A stretch of 62,389 bases of DNA, from NCBI GenBank assembly GCA_021769295.1, contig JAETTD010000013.1:1-62389 (forward strand), in the 5' to 3' direction. This DNA comes from Bacillota bacterium. Lineage in GTDB: Bacteria; Bacillota; Clostridia; Peptostreptococcales; Anaerovoracaceae. Both the position numbers and the translations under genes were made by a program. The stretch's first letter is position 1; the number at the start of each line of letters is the position of its first letter. Positions 36,371 to 43,951 of this stretch are shown here, piece by piece. A model generated the notes under the pieces. It was not told where the DNA came from, made no database searches, and saw only the letters and a list, made by a program, of their open reading frames with translations.

Positions 36371-37581
36371 CGCTTATACTCCTTCAGTATCTCCTTTGCA
36401 ACGTCGGTGATGTAATCCGTTTCTTCATCTGAAAGCCTGCTGTACAAAGGTAAGGTAATCTCATTTTCGTATGCTGCAAAGGAATTTGGATAATCTTTTA
36501 TATCAAATCCCATATTCTTATAGGCGGTGAGCATTGGAAGGGGCTTGTAATGAACGTTTGTTGCCACGCCTTTTTCCGCAAACTTCAATATCAGCTCATT
36601 GCGTTTTTCTTCCGATATTCCGTCTACTCTTACAAAATACAGGTGACCGCTTGAGCGGCTTCCACCGGCTTTATTGTCTTTATGACGAAGAAGGGTAACT
36701 TTATAGTCCTTTAGCGCTTCGTCATACTTATCTATTATCTTATGTCTCTTATCCAGCATTTCACCGTAACGCTCCAGCTGAGCGAGGCCGATTGCTGCCT
36801 GCAAATCCGTCATATTGCATTTGAAATACGGCGCCACTATATCGTATTCCCATGCACCCAATTTATTTTTGTTAAGGGCATCCTTGGTCTGACCGTGCAG
36901 CGAGAGATTCATGTATTCTTTGTAAAGCTTTTCATCGTCAATGAACGATTGCTTTTTCCATGTAACTGCTCCTCCTTCGGCGGTAGTCAAGTTCTTTACC
37001 GCATGGAATGAAAAGCATGTGAAATCTGCAAATTGTCCGCTTCTCTTTCCGCCCCTTTCAGCCCCGAATCCGTGAGCGCTGTCAGCAATAACAATTGCCC
37101 TGCCAAAACCCTCTTGGATTTGATTCTTAGGGACAAACTTTTCTCTGTTACGCTCTACACAGGCGTAAAGCTTATCGTAGTCGCAGATTATTCCTGCTAA
37201 GTCAACGGGTATTATTGCCTTGGTCTTGGCTGTAAAATAACTGTCCAGATTATCGTAATCCATTTCGTGGGATTTTTCGGATATATCCACTATGACAGGA
37301 GTTGCTCCTACGTGGCATATGACGCTGCATGTAGCCGTATAAGTATATGCCGGAACTATGACCTCATCGCCTTCTCCTATGCCGAGCACTCTGAGAGTCA
37401 TCTCCATAGCAGCAGTGGCTGAGTTCAGGCATACCATGCAGTCGTTTCCCACATATTCGGCCAGCTTCTTTTCAAACTCTTTTGTCTTTGGTCCCGTAGT
37501 AATCCAACCTGAGCGGAGTGCCTCGGTTACCAGTTCTATTTCTCTTTCCGTTATATCCGGTGGTGAAAATGGTATATTCAT
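36367..37581 (-). CDS. DegT/DnrJ sugar C4 aminotransferase (PglE-like)
   Basis: A 404-aa PLP-dependent aminotransferase. The opening IPFSPPDITEREIELV and SGWITTGPKTKEFEKKLAEYVG are typical of enzymes that aminate UDP-4-keto-6-deoxy-HexNAc. The PLP lysine is in FSFHAVKNLTTAEGG. It is ten bases from the 4,6-dehydratase gene, its expected supplier of substrate. The product would be UDP-2-acetamido-4-amino-2,4,6-trideoxyhexose. No PglD-type 4-N-acetyltransferase is recognised in the operon. Confidence 0.88.
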   Translation of the reverse strand: MNIPFSPPDITEREIELVTEALRSGWITTGPKTKEFEKKLAEYVGNDCMVCLNSATAAMEMTLRVLGIGEGDEVIVPAYTYTATCSVICHVGATPVIVDISEKSHEMDYDNLDSYFTAKTKAIIPVDLAGIICDYDKLYACVERNREKFVPKNQIQEGFGRAIVIADSAHGFGAERGGKRSGQFADFTCFSFHAVKNLTTAEGGAVTWKKQSFIDDEKLYKEYMNLSLHGQTKDALNKNKLGAWEYDIVAPYFKCNMTDLQAAIGLAQLERYGEMLDKRHKIIDKYDEALKDYKVTLLRHKDNKAGGSRSSGHLYFVRVDGISEEKRNELILKFAEKGVATNVHYKPLPMLTAYKNMGFDIKDYPNSFAAYENEITLPLYSRLSDEETDYITDVAKEILKEYKR

Positions 37582-37591
37582 GTATATCTCC

Positions 37592-39430
37592 CTAATTATC
37601 CGTAATAGTATAAGTTTCGCAAACTTCTTCCGTCAATTCCTTTATGGTATTTCCGTTTTCAAAGCTTGCATCTATAAGTTTGTCCAATTTGTTTAAAAAT
37701 TTTTCTTCATCGAATTTAAGCGGTTTGCCTATATAGATCATCTTATTATCCGTCTTGTCAAGGCCTTCTTCATCCATAAGAATCTCTTCATATAGCTTTT
37801 CTCCCGGTCTTAAGCCTACGATGTCAATCCTTATATCAACGCCAGGTTTAAGTCCCTTCAGGCGAATCAGGTTTTCCGCCAGTTCGTAAATTCTTACCGG
37901 CTTGCCCATATCAAGCACAAATATCTCACCGCCCTTTGCAAAGAGGCTAGCCTGAAGCACCAGAGACACCGCCTCGGGTATGGTCATAAAGAAGCGGGTG
38001 ATTTCTTTATGAGTGACCGTTACCGGACCGCCTTCCGCAATCTGCTTTAAAAACAGCGGAATAACCGAACCGTTGCTGCCGAGAACGTTTCCGAATCTTA
38101 CCGCCGCATATCTGGTATGTTCGGATTTGCGGGCATATATCTGTACTATCATCTCGCAGATTCTCTTGGTTGCACCCATAATGTTGGTCGGTCTTACAGC
38201 CTTATCTGTTGAAATAAGAACAAAATTATCGGTTTTATGCTTGTCCGCCAGCTTGGCAACGTTAAGGGTTCCCAAGCAATTGTTTTTTATAGCCTCATTA
38301 GGCGATTTTTCCATGAGCGGCACGTGCTTATGAGCAGCTGCATGATAAACTATATCAGGCTTATATTTTTCAAATACGAATTCGAGACGGTCATAGTCCC
38401 TTACAGAGCCTATCAACGTTGAAATATCCGCTTCGGGATAATGCCTTTCCAGCTCCATCTGAATTTCATAAGCGTTGTTTTCGTAAATATCAAATATGAT
38501 AAGCTTCTTAGGGTGGTATTTTACAATCTGCCTGCAAAGTTCCGAGCCTATGGATCCGCCTCCGCCCGTTACCAGTACCGTCTTATTCTCGATAAAGCCA
38601 CGGATTCCCTTTTGATTTACCTTTACAGGCTCTCGGCCCAGCAAATCCTCGTAGTTTACAGGTCTGACCTCTTTGCTGAGAGAGCTTGTCAAACTTTTTG
38701 AAACTGCCGGCAGAATTTTAACGGGTTTTCTCGTTTCCTGACAGATTCTTATTATCTCCCTTGTCGTCTGCAAATCGGCAGACGGCATAGCGATTATTAT
38801 TTCTGATACGTCATATTTTTTCAGGTTTTTTTCTATATCCTCGCGGCCGCCCACTATAGGCACGCCCAAAATGTATTTGTTCTTCTTGTTTTTGTTGTCG
38901 TCTATGGCGCATACAACCTCTGAGCCCTGAGCGTCTATTCTCAGTTCTTTAATTAAAACCGTAGCAGCAGAACCTGCCCCTATTACCATAATCCTGTTGG
39001 TAATTGCAACCCGGTTCTGAGAGTCTCTCGCCGACTTTATAAATACCTTGGCAAAGCGCACGCAGGCAAAGAGAATGGTCATTATTACGAAGTTCAAAGG
39101 ATAATAGCTTCTCGGCATAGGTATCTGGACAAAAGTATGGTAGCACATAAAAATTGCCTCTATTAAAACCGACGCCTTAAGAATTGCCAAAAGCTCGTTT
39201 AATGAAGCATACGTCCAAACCCTGTTATACAATTTAAAAACGACCATGACTAATACTACCACAACAAAGTATACGGGAAGGCTTTTAAGCGCTCCGGTAT
39301 AGTATTCTTCAGGTATGGATGATATGTCAAAACGAAGCACTAATGCACACAATGAACCAAGCGCAACACATGCCATATCAAGAACCGCCAATATGGCAAT
39401 TCTGAAATTTTTGCCGTTGATAAAATCCAT
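37592..39430 (-). CDS. Membrane UDP-HexNAc 4,6-dehydratase (PglF/WbpM/CapD family)
   Basis: A 612-aa protein, full length for the family. Four N-terminal membrane helices (about 10-115) are followed by a nucleotide-binding domain (IMVIGAGSAATVLIKEL) and the catalytic SDR domain (VTGGGGSIGSELCRQI near 285). The active-site segment STDKAVRPTNIMGATKR has Met in place of the usual SDR Tyr, as in WbpM/PglF. It makes UDP-4-keto-6-deoxy-GlcNAc or its epimer at the membrane. It is the first gene of the 14-gene operon, with its promoter at 39467-39495. Confidence 0.93.
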   Translation of the reverse strand: MDFINGKNFRIAILAVLDMACVALGSLCALVLRFDISSIPEEYYTGALKSLPVYFVVVVLVMVVFKLYNRVWTYASLNELLAILKASVLIEAIFMCYHTFVQIPMPRSYYPLNFVIMTILFACVRFAKVFIKSARDSQNRVAITNRIMVIGAGSAATVLIKELRIDAQGSEVVCAIDDNKNKKNKYILGVPIVGGREDIEKNLKKYDVSEIIIAMPSADLQTTREIIRICQETRKPVKILPAVSKSLTSSLSKEVRPVNYEDLLGREPVKVNQKGIRGFIENKTVLVTGGGGSIGSELCRQIVKYHPKKLIIFDIYENNAYEIQMELERHYPEADISTLIGSVRDYDRLEFVFEKYKPDIVYHAAAHKHVPLMEKSPNEAIKNNCLGTLNVAKLADKHKTDNFVLISTDKAVRPTNIMGATKRICEMIVQIYARKSEHTRYAAVRFGNVLGSNGSVIPLFLKQIAEGGPVTVTHKEITRFFMTIPEAVSLVLQASLFAKGGEIFVLDMGKPVRIYELAENLIRLKGLKPGVDIRIDIVGLRPGEKLYEEILMDEEGLDKTDNKMIYIGKPLKFDEEKFLNKLDKLIDASFENGNTIKELTEEVCETYTITDN

Positions 39431-39466
39431 ATTTACTCCCTATTCTATACATGCTTTTATCAGTTT

Positions 39467-39495
39467 ATTTTACCATAGGTGCATTTAAAGTTCAA
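39467..39495 (-). promoter_or_regulatory. Promoter of the 14-gene polysaccharide operon
   Basis: Minus-strand TTGAAC (39495-39490), 17-bp spacer, TAAAAT (39472-39467), about 36 bp upstream of the dehydratase start. A GC-rich perfect hairpin lies about 40 bp further upstream. Confidence 0.65.
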
Positions 39496-39531
39496 GTTTT
39501 TAGCCTTATATATTTTCTCGCATCACAACCA

Positions 39532-39556
39532 CCCGCTCCGCCTGCGGCGGAGCGGG
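39532..39556. repeat. Perfect GC-rich inverted repeat
   Basis: CCCGCTCCGCC (39532-39542) and GGCGGAGCGGG (39546-39556) are perfect complements around the loop TGC, in otherwise AT-rich intergenic DNA. No T-tract follows on either strand, so it is not a standard intrinsic terminator, although it lies just after the XRE gene. Confidence 0.85.
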
Positions 39557-39593
39557 CGCGTGCATAAGTCAAGCAAAGCCTGCTTTTCTATGT

Positions 39594-39953
39594 TTACACC
39601 ATTCCGTCAATATAAATCCTTATTATGCCGCTGATTCTCTTGAGATGGTTTACATCACAGTCGCTGATGATTCCCATTATCTCTTCACATACCATCGAAC
39701 GCTCATCCTGATTGTCATTGGAATATCGGTTTCCTGCCAGCAAATAGTTCGGAGTCACATTCAAGGCCTGGCACATGATGTAAAAGGTCTTCAGTGACAT
39801 TCCTTTATTGCCGTACTCGATATCCGCTATAAACTGAGGCGATATTCCCACTTTTCCTGCCAATGCTTCTCTGCTTAGCCCATTGGCCATTCTCAGGGAG
39901 ACAATCCTTCTTCCTATGTGCCTCCTATTAGGTACTGCATATTCTTCTGCCAT
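39594..39953 (-). CDS. XRE-family helix-turn-helix regulator
   Basis: A 119-aa protein. Residues about 12-70 are a Cro/C1-type HTH: IGRRIVSLRMANGLSREALAGKVG, then PQFIADIEYGNKGMSLKTFYIM. The remaining 45 residues are helical with no domain I recognise. The start is ATG behind AAGGAGATAAAAA. It lies directly upstream of the polysaccharide operon promoter on the same strand, so it could regulate that operon. The second GTATAC array lies 170-230 bp upstream of it. Confidence 0.9.
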   Translation of the reverse strand: MAEEYAVPNRRHIGRRIVSLRMANGLSREALAGKVGISPQFIADIEYGNKGMSLKTFYIMCQALNVTPNYLLAGNRYSNDNQDERSMVCEEIMGIISDCDVNHLKRISGIIRIYIDGMV

Positions 39954-40119
39954 TTTTTATCTCCTTTGCCTTCATATTCATAGTTTTATCTGCTTCTTTA
40001 AAGTTAGCTCTTTTAAACTAATAGCTGAATAATCATGCAGTTGTTTTTTATCAACTCACAGGCAAATTTCGATAAAATTTGGCATATTTTTTTAAAAAAC
40101 TTGCTAAATCAGTGCGCCG

Positions 40120-40187
40120 TTATACATATTTCAGGTTTTTATATACTTTGTATACGGTTTTGCTCAGAGTGTATACCAAAGGCATAC
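40120..40187. promoter_or_regulatory. Second phased GTATAC-type array
   Basis: TATAC-core hexamers at 40120 (TTATAC), 40141 (ATATAC), 40150 (GTATAC), 40171 (GTATAC) and 40182 (GCATAC) are spaced 21, 9, 21 and 11 bp. This is the same spacing as the first five sites at 3037-3104. The intervening bases are also related (TATACATATTT near the start, TATACTTTGTATAC in the middle). It lies upstream of the XRE gene (minus strand) and downstream of the sigma-factor terminator. Confidence 0.65.
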
Positions 40188-40245
40188 CCCGGCAACACTT
40201 TTTGAGAAATTGTTCATACAATGTATTACGACTTTTGCGTATAGT

Positions 40246-40352
40246 GATGTCAAAGTTCAGGCTAAGGTCAATATCAAGGTCAAAATCAAAGTCCAAGCCA
40301 AGGTCAAAACCAATGTCCGGGCCAAGGTCTAAATCCAAGTCAAAGTCAATCC
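40246..40352. repeat. Degenerate hexanucleotide tandem repeat (AAGGTC/AAAGTC-like)
   Basis: About 100 bp of imperfect six-base repeats (AAGTTC, AAGGTC, AAAATC, AAGTCC and similar). Because the period is a multiple of three, it reads as Asp/Leu/Phe-rich peptide on one strand and Lys/Arg/Ser-rich peptide on the other. Neither frame has a credible start or homology. It lies between the sigma-factor terminator and the GTATAC array. Confidence 0.75.
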
Positions 40353-40356
40353 TAAC

Positions 40357-40405
40357 AAAAAAACTGCCGCTATGGCCGGCCAATCAACCGGCTGTAGCGA
40401 CAGCT
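40357..40405 (-). terminator. Terminator of the sigma-factor gene
   Basis: On the minus strand CTGTCGCTACAGCCGG and CCGGCCATAGCGGCAG form a long, slightly bulged stem followed by TTTTTTT. It lies 15 bp beyond the sigma-factor stop. Confidence 0.8.
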
Positions 40406-40419
40406 CTTATTTCTTCTTA

Positions 40420-40989
40420 TTATAAATCGAATCCTATTCCCTCTTTCTCCGCCATAGCCCTAAGCTTATCCCTTGCTCTTTTCGATATGCTCCTGGTATT
40501 GGTATCACTCTCACCTACCATTTTCGCAATATCCTTGAACTTATACCCATAGGCAAAATGCAATAAGAGTATCTTCAACTCTTTATCGCTCAGTCTCCGG
40601 AGGAGAGACCACAGTTCTTCTCTGTTCATCTTCTCAACCAAATCGCAAAGCTGCTTGTCGGGCACATCTGCTGTTCCCGGTTCCGGCATGGTCTTATAAT
40701 CCTCAATGGTTGACTCGTTCACGATCCTTTTCTTGCGTTTTACCGCATATTTTATTCCTACACGCTTTGCAATCTTGAGAAGCCAAAATTTCATTTTTGT
40801 AATATCTCTTAATTTATCAAGGTATGTAAGCGCCTCGATATATGTATCCTGCACTGCGTCCTCAATCTCCGCAGCTCCTATATCAAACACGCTCAAATAG
40901 TGAAAAACATCACTGTAATACGAAAAAAGCATGTCTATTTGCTTCTCATAAGCTTCTGAAATATTATTTTCCAAACCAAAAGTCTTCAT
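40420..40989 (-). CDS. ECF-like sigma-70 family RNA polymerase sigma factor
   Basis: A 189-aa protein. Residues about 15-85 form region 2 (MLFSYYSDVFHYLSVF, then AEIEDAVQDTYIEALTYLDKL and WLLKIAKRVGIKYAVKRKKR). Residues about 120-180 form region 4 (LWSLLRRLSDKELKILLLHFAYGYKFKDIAKMVGES). No region 3 is present, so it is of the ECF type. No obvious anti-sigma gene sits next to it. The next genes are an XRE regulator and an LCP ligase, which could place it in envelope control, but no target promoter motif was identified. Confidence 0.88.
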   Translation of the reverse strand: MKTFGLENNISEAYEKQIDMLFSYYSDVFHYLSVFDIGAAEIEDAVQDTYIEALTYLDKLRDITKMKFWLLKIAKRVGIKYAVKRKKRIVNESTIEDYKTMPEPGTADVPDKQLCDLVEKMNREELWSLLRRLSDKELKILLLHFAYGYKFKDIAKMVGESDTNTRSISKRARDKLRAMAEKEGIGFDL

Positions 40990-41282
40990 AATTCCACTCT
41001 TTCAATACTTTCTACGTATAGTATCTTTACGTTAATATTTTTACTACAATGTACCACTTATAATTTCCTATTTATTATACTCCTTTAGGAGTGCAGTTTT
41101 CAACGCATCTTCTAACTCTTTCTGTTACTGGCGGTTGCGCATTATGTAGCCCTCGGACAAAAATTTTATTTTGGAGAATTTTTTTATTAAAACGTGCAAC
41201 TTTTTGAAAGGCTTTTTACACTTATACACATAGGGGTCCAAGGGGAATTTAAAATCAATTTAACAATATAAGGAGAAACGTT
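40990..41282. other. Divergent intergenic region, no gene seen
   Basis: This is 293 bp of AT-rich DNA between the divergent sigma-factor and XRE genes. A short hairpin (ACTCCTTTAGGAGT) is near 41089. No reading frame with a ribosome site or confident promoter pair was found. Confidence 0.6.
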
Positions 41283-41687
41283 ATGAAACTGGATACTCAA
41301 AAAACAATCGCTTCAAATCTCAGAACCCTGCGTACTAGCAAAGACCTTAAGCAGGCACAAGTTGCCGCATTTGCCGGCATCAGCCGTTCCCTGTATACTC
41401 ATTATGAACTGGGCAGCAGAACACAGGATGCCGAAGTTTTATACATAATATCCAATCGGCTTGGCATCGATATGTCTATCCTATTTGAAAAGGACCATAA
41501 AAAATTCCTAAGCCATCTTGCAAGCAAGGAGACTTGCGATGAAGGTCTTATAGAGCTCATGTCCCTTTACAGGCGGCTTTCTCCCTTTTCCAGAGGAATG
41601 CTCATGGAAAGAGCCACATCCCTTGTCGAAAAAGAAGAAAACCAAGATGAAAATCAAACGGTCCTTAAGGACATGCAATCTATTTAA
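41283..41687 (+). CDS. XRE-family helix-turn-helix regulator
   Basis: A 134-aa protein. Residues about 8-68 are a Cro/C1 HTH (IASNLRTLRTSKDLKQAQVAAFAG, then RSLYTHYELGSRTQD). The C-terminal half is helical and ends in a charged Glu/Asp/Gln-rich tail. The start is ATG behind ATAAGGAGAAACGTT. It is convergent with the LCP gene across a shared terminator. Targets are unknown. Confidence 0.9.
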   Translation: MKLDTQKTIASNLRTLRTSKDLKQAQVAAFAGISRSLYTHYELGSRTQDAEVLYIISNRLGIDMSILFEKDHKKFLSHLASKETCDEGLIELMSLYRRLSPFSRGMLMERATSLVEKEENQDENQTVLKDMQSI

Positions 41688-41701
41688 TATCTGCATCTGC
41701 A

Positions 41702-41745
41702 AAAATACACGCTTCCGAAATCAGATTGAAGCGTGTATTTATTTT
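41702..41745. terminator. Bidirectional terminator between XRE and LCP genes
   Basis: AAATACACGCTTC (41702-41714) and GAAGCGTGTATTT (41727-41739) form a perfect 13-bp stem with a 12-base loop and T-rich flank. Confidence 0.85.
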
Positions 41746-41761
41746 TAATTTTGCATTGCGA

Positions 41762-43261
41762 TTATGCGGCTTTATTGCCTGTTCCTGTATTGCCTCCGCC
41801 GGCGCTTTCTCCGCCTCCGGTATTACCACCTTCGCCGGTATTTCCGCCTTGTTCATTGCCGCTACCGGTACCCTCGTTGCCTCCGGTGCCGGTATTGCCA
41901 CCCTCGCCGGTATTTCCGCCTTGTTCATTGCCGCTACCGGTGCCCTCGTTGCCTCCGGTGCCGGTGTTACCGCCCTCGCCGGTATTTTCGCCGCCCTGAT
42001 TGTTCCCTGTATTGTTATCCACAGGAGGCTTTGCAATTTCATGCGATGTGTTTACATCTACTTTCTCTTCATTCTCAAGAGCGCCCGAATTTCTCTCTGC
42101 CTCAATCCTCTGCATTATCATGTTGCTTATGGATGCAACCTTGGCTGACGGAGTGTAATTTTCCTGGCCGAAGAACTTTTTATGGAGCTCTGTTGCATTG
42201 GCACTTAAGTTGGACGGGAACACATACGAAATGCCGCTGATATATCCCGTGGTGACGTTATAAGGCCAGCCGTCAGTGCCTATTATGTTGTACTGCGGCA
42301 GTCTTATGCCAAGCGCCAATATATTTGTCTTTGATAGATTTGTCTGAATTTGAGGCGTCATCATCTTGATTATTTTCTTTATATCCTTAAATGACATATC
42401 CTTCATCTTGTCCATAACGAGAGTTATTACGGTACGCATTCTCTCGGTTCTCTTGAAGTCGTCGCCAACGCCTTTTCTTATTCTTCCGTATGAAACAGCC
42501 TGAACGCCTTCTAATGTCTGCACTCCGGCTTTTTCAACCAGTTTATAGTTTTTACGTCCTATATTTTCTGCCGTCTCTATGGTATATTTGTTAAGCTGCT
42601 GGATTTCATATTCCTGAACATCCACTTCTATTCCGCCTACCGCATCTACAAGGTCAGCCACAGCCTTAAAGTTTACCACAACGTAATTGCTTATGTTGAG
42701 GTCCATAGCCTGATTTAGCGATTTCATCGTCATTTCAGGTCCCCCGTAAACGCATGCGTGTGTAATCTTATCATAAGTCGACGTGTCTCCAATCTTTAAA
42801 TAAGTATCTCTGTATACCGAAAGAATCTTCACGTCGTTGGTATCCTTGTTGATGCTTACCATCATTATTGCATCGCTTCTTGTTCCCTTTAAATTATCCA
42901 TGTCACGGCTGTCAACGCCAAGAAGCAGTATATTGTAGTATCCATCCACATCTACCAGTGAAAGGTCATAATCCTCCGGCGTTGCTTCGTGAACGTCGTT
43001 AAATAAGTCGTTGAAATAGCAATAAGCTATGGTTCCCAATACCAATATCAGCACCAAAAGGGTTATTGCAGTTACAAACAACACCTTTTTCCATGTTTTG
43101 AGTCCCTTAAACCATGTCACAAAGCGACCCTTCCTCTTTTTATTCTTACCTGTTTCTGTTATGTCCTTTTCTTTGAGTCCTTCTTCGAAGCGAGCCTTGC
43201 GACTGTTCTTTTTGTGTTTTTTATCAGTCACAGACTGCTGTTTGCGTTCTGTTCTGCTCAT
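41762..43261 (-). CDS. LytR-CpsA-Psr (LCP) family ligase with Gly/Asn-rich repeat tail
   Basis: A 499-aa membrane protein. A Lys/Arg-rich cytoplasmic N-terminus (about 1-50) precedes one membrane helix (VLFVTAITLLVLILVLGTIA). The LCP domain (about 100-330) has LLLGVDSRD, GTRSDAIMMVSIN, VYRDTYLKI and YGRIRKG with its conserved Arg residues. LCP enzymes transfer undecaprenyl-linked wall polymers onto peptidoglycan at the outer membrane face. The last 70 residues are Gly/Asn/Thr/Glu repeats encoded by a 72-bp tandem repeat. It could attach either polymer encoded upstream. Confidence 0.93.
   Translation of the reverse strand: MSRTERKQQSVTDKKHKKNSRKARFEEGLKEKDITETGKNKKRKGRFVTWFKGLKTWKKVLFVTAITLLVLILVLGTIAYCYFNDLFNDVHEATPEDYDLSLVDVDGYYNILLLGVDSRDMDNLKGTRSDAIMMVSINKDTNDVKILSVYRDTYLKIGDTSTYDKITHACVYGGPEMTMKSLNQAMDLNISNYVVVNFKAVADLVDAVGGIEVDVQEYEIQQLNKYTIETAENIGRKNYKLVEKAGVQTLEGVQAVSYGRIRKGVGDDFKRTERMRTVITLVMDKMKDMSFKDIKKIIKMMTPQIQTNLSKTNILALGIRLPQYNIIGTDGWPYNVTTGYISGISYVFPSNLSANATELHKKFFGQENYTPSAKVASISNMIMQRIEAERNSGALENEEKVDVNTSHEIAKPPVDNNTGNNQGGENTGEGGNTGTGGNEGTGSGNEQGGNTGEGGNTGTGGNEGTGSGNEQGGNTGEGGNTGGGESAGGGNTGTGNKAA
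41831..41990 (-). repeat. 72-bp in-frame tandem repeat in the LCP gene
   Basis: Two nearly identical 72-bp units (for example TATTTCCGCC recurs at 41839 and 41911), plus partial units, encode a 24-residue Gly/Asn/Thr/Glu/Gln-rich motif. Copy number may vary without frameshift. Confidence 0.85.
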
Positions 43262-43342
43262 CTTAAGACTTCCTTTTCCCCTTTTTTTATTTGCCGTTTA
43301 AGTTTACCATATACTTGTATTTTTGTAAACCTTCCGGAATAT

Positions 43343-43372
43343 AAAAAGGGCCGCTAAGATATTAGGGCCCGG
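43343..43372 (-). terminator. Terminator of the spoVA / small-protein transcript
   Basis: On the minus strand GGGCC and GGCCC enclose a 12-base loop and are followed by CTTTTTAT. It lies about 55 bp beyond the 33-aa reading frame. Confidence 0.65.
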
Positions 43373-43427
43373 TATATGAAATAACGCATGCAAAAATTCA
43401 CAGCGCTATTATCACGCCTATTCTTTT

Positions 43428-43529
43428 TTAACCTCGTCTTCCTTTAAAGGGAGATTTCCTGCCGTATATGAGTCTGAACGCTATGAATATGTTAACAGCT
43501 GCCAGTATATATATAATAGTCCTGCTCAT
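43428..43529 (-). CDS. Predicted 33-aa single-helix membrane protein
   Basis: An ATG at 43529 lies directly behind a strong ribosome site (AAGGAGGTTAAGG). The frame runs 33 codons to TAA at 43430-43428. It begins MSRTIIYILAAVNIFIAF and ends in a basic tail (GRKSPFKGRRG). This is a single hydrophobic helix with a positive C-terminus, so it would be a small inner-membrane protein. It sits 64 bp after spoVAE on the same strand and before a terminator, so it may belong to the sporulation transcript. No family is recognised. Confidence 0.6.
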   Translation of the reverse strand: MSRTIIYILAAVNIFIAFRLIYGRKSPFKGRRG

Positions 43530-43593
43530 CCTTAACCTCCTTGGTTTTTATGGAAAATTTTACCATATAACCCCGGGACCTGTCAATCTTACT

Positions 43594-43950
43594 TTACCGC
43601 TTGGGTGACTTCGGGTTAAACACAAGCGCTGCTACATACCCAAAAGTCAAAGCAATTCCAATGCCTGCCGCTGTGGCTTTAAGGGGTCCTGTTACGGCCT
43701 CCAGAAATCCTTCCTTTGCACCTTCCATAGCACCTTTTGCCAGGCTGTATCCAAATCCCGGCAGCGGTACGGTCGCTCCGTTTCCACCTAATTCTACAAT
43801 AGGCTCATAAAGGTTAAATGCCTGAAGTATAACCCCTGATACCACAAATATAACGAGGATTCTCGGAGCTGTCAGAGTAGTGGTGTCCATGAGTATCTGC
43901 CCTATTACGCAAATTGCGCCTCCTATAATAAAAGCCCATAAATATTCCAT
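43594..43950 (-). CDS. spoVAE: Stage V sporulation protein AE
   Basis: A 118-aa membrane protein with four hydrophobic segments (EYLWAFIIGGAICVIGQIL at the start; ILVIFVVSGVILQAF; AAGIGIALTFGYVAALVF at the end), matching SpoVAE/SpoVAEb. With SpoVAC and SpoVAD it forms the channel complex that takes dipicolinic acid into the forespore and releases it at germination. It follows spoVAD by one base. Confidence 0.93.
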   Translation of the reverse strand: MEYLWAFIIGGAICVIGQILMDTTTLTAPRILVIFVVSGVILQAFNLYEPIVELGGNGATVPLPGFGYSLAKGAMEGAKEGFLEAVTGPLKATAAGIGIALTFGYVAALVFNPKSPKR

Positions 43951-43951
43951 T

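Noticed and set aside
40120-40383. 87-codon Asp/Leu-rich open frame on the minus strand
   Set aside because: It is produced by the hexamer repeat and GTATAC array and begins inside the sigma-factor terminator; no homology.
40079-40552. 157-codon Lys/Arg/Ser-rich open frame on the plus strand
   Set aside because: It is a translation of the hexamer repeat plus the antisense of the sigma-factor gene; there is no ribosome site and it crosses two terminators.
41726-42240. Long plus-strand open frames opposite the LCP gene tail
   Set aside because: They are antisense readings of the 72-bp GC-rich repeat and lack ribosome sites.
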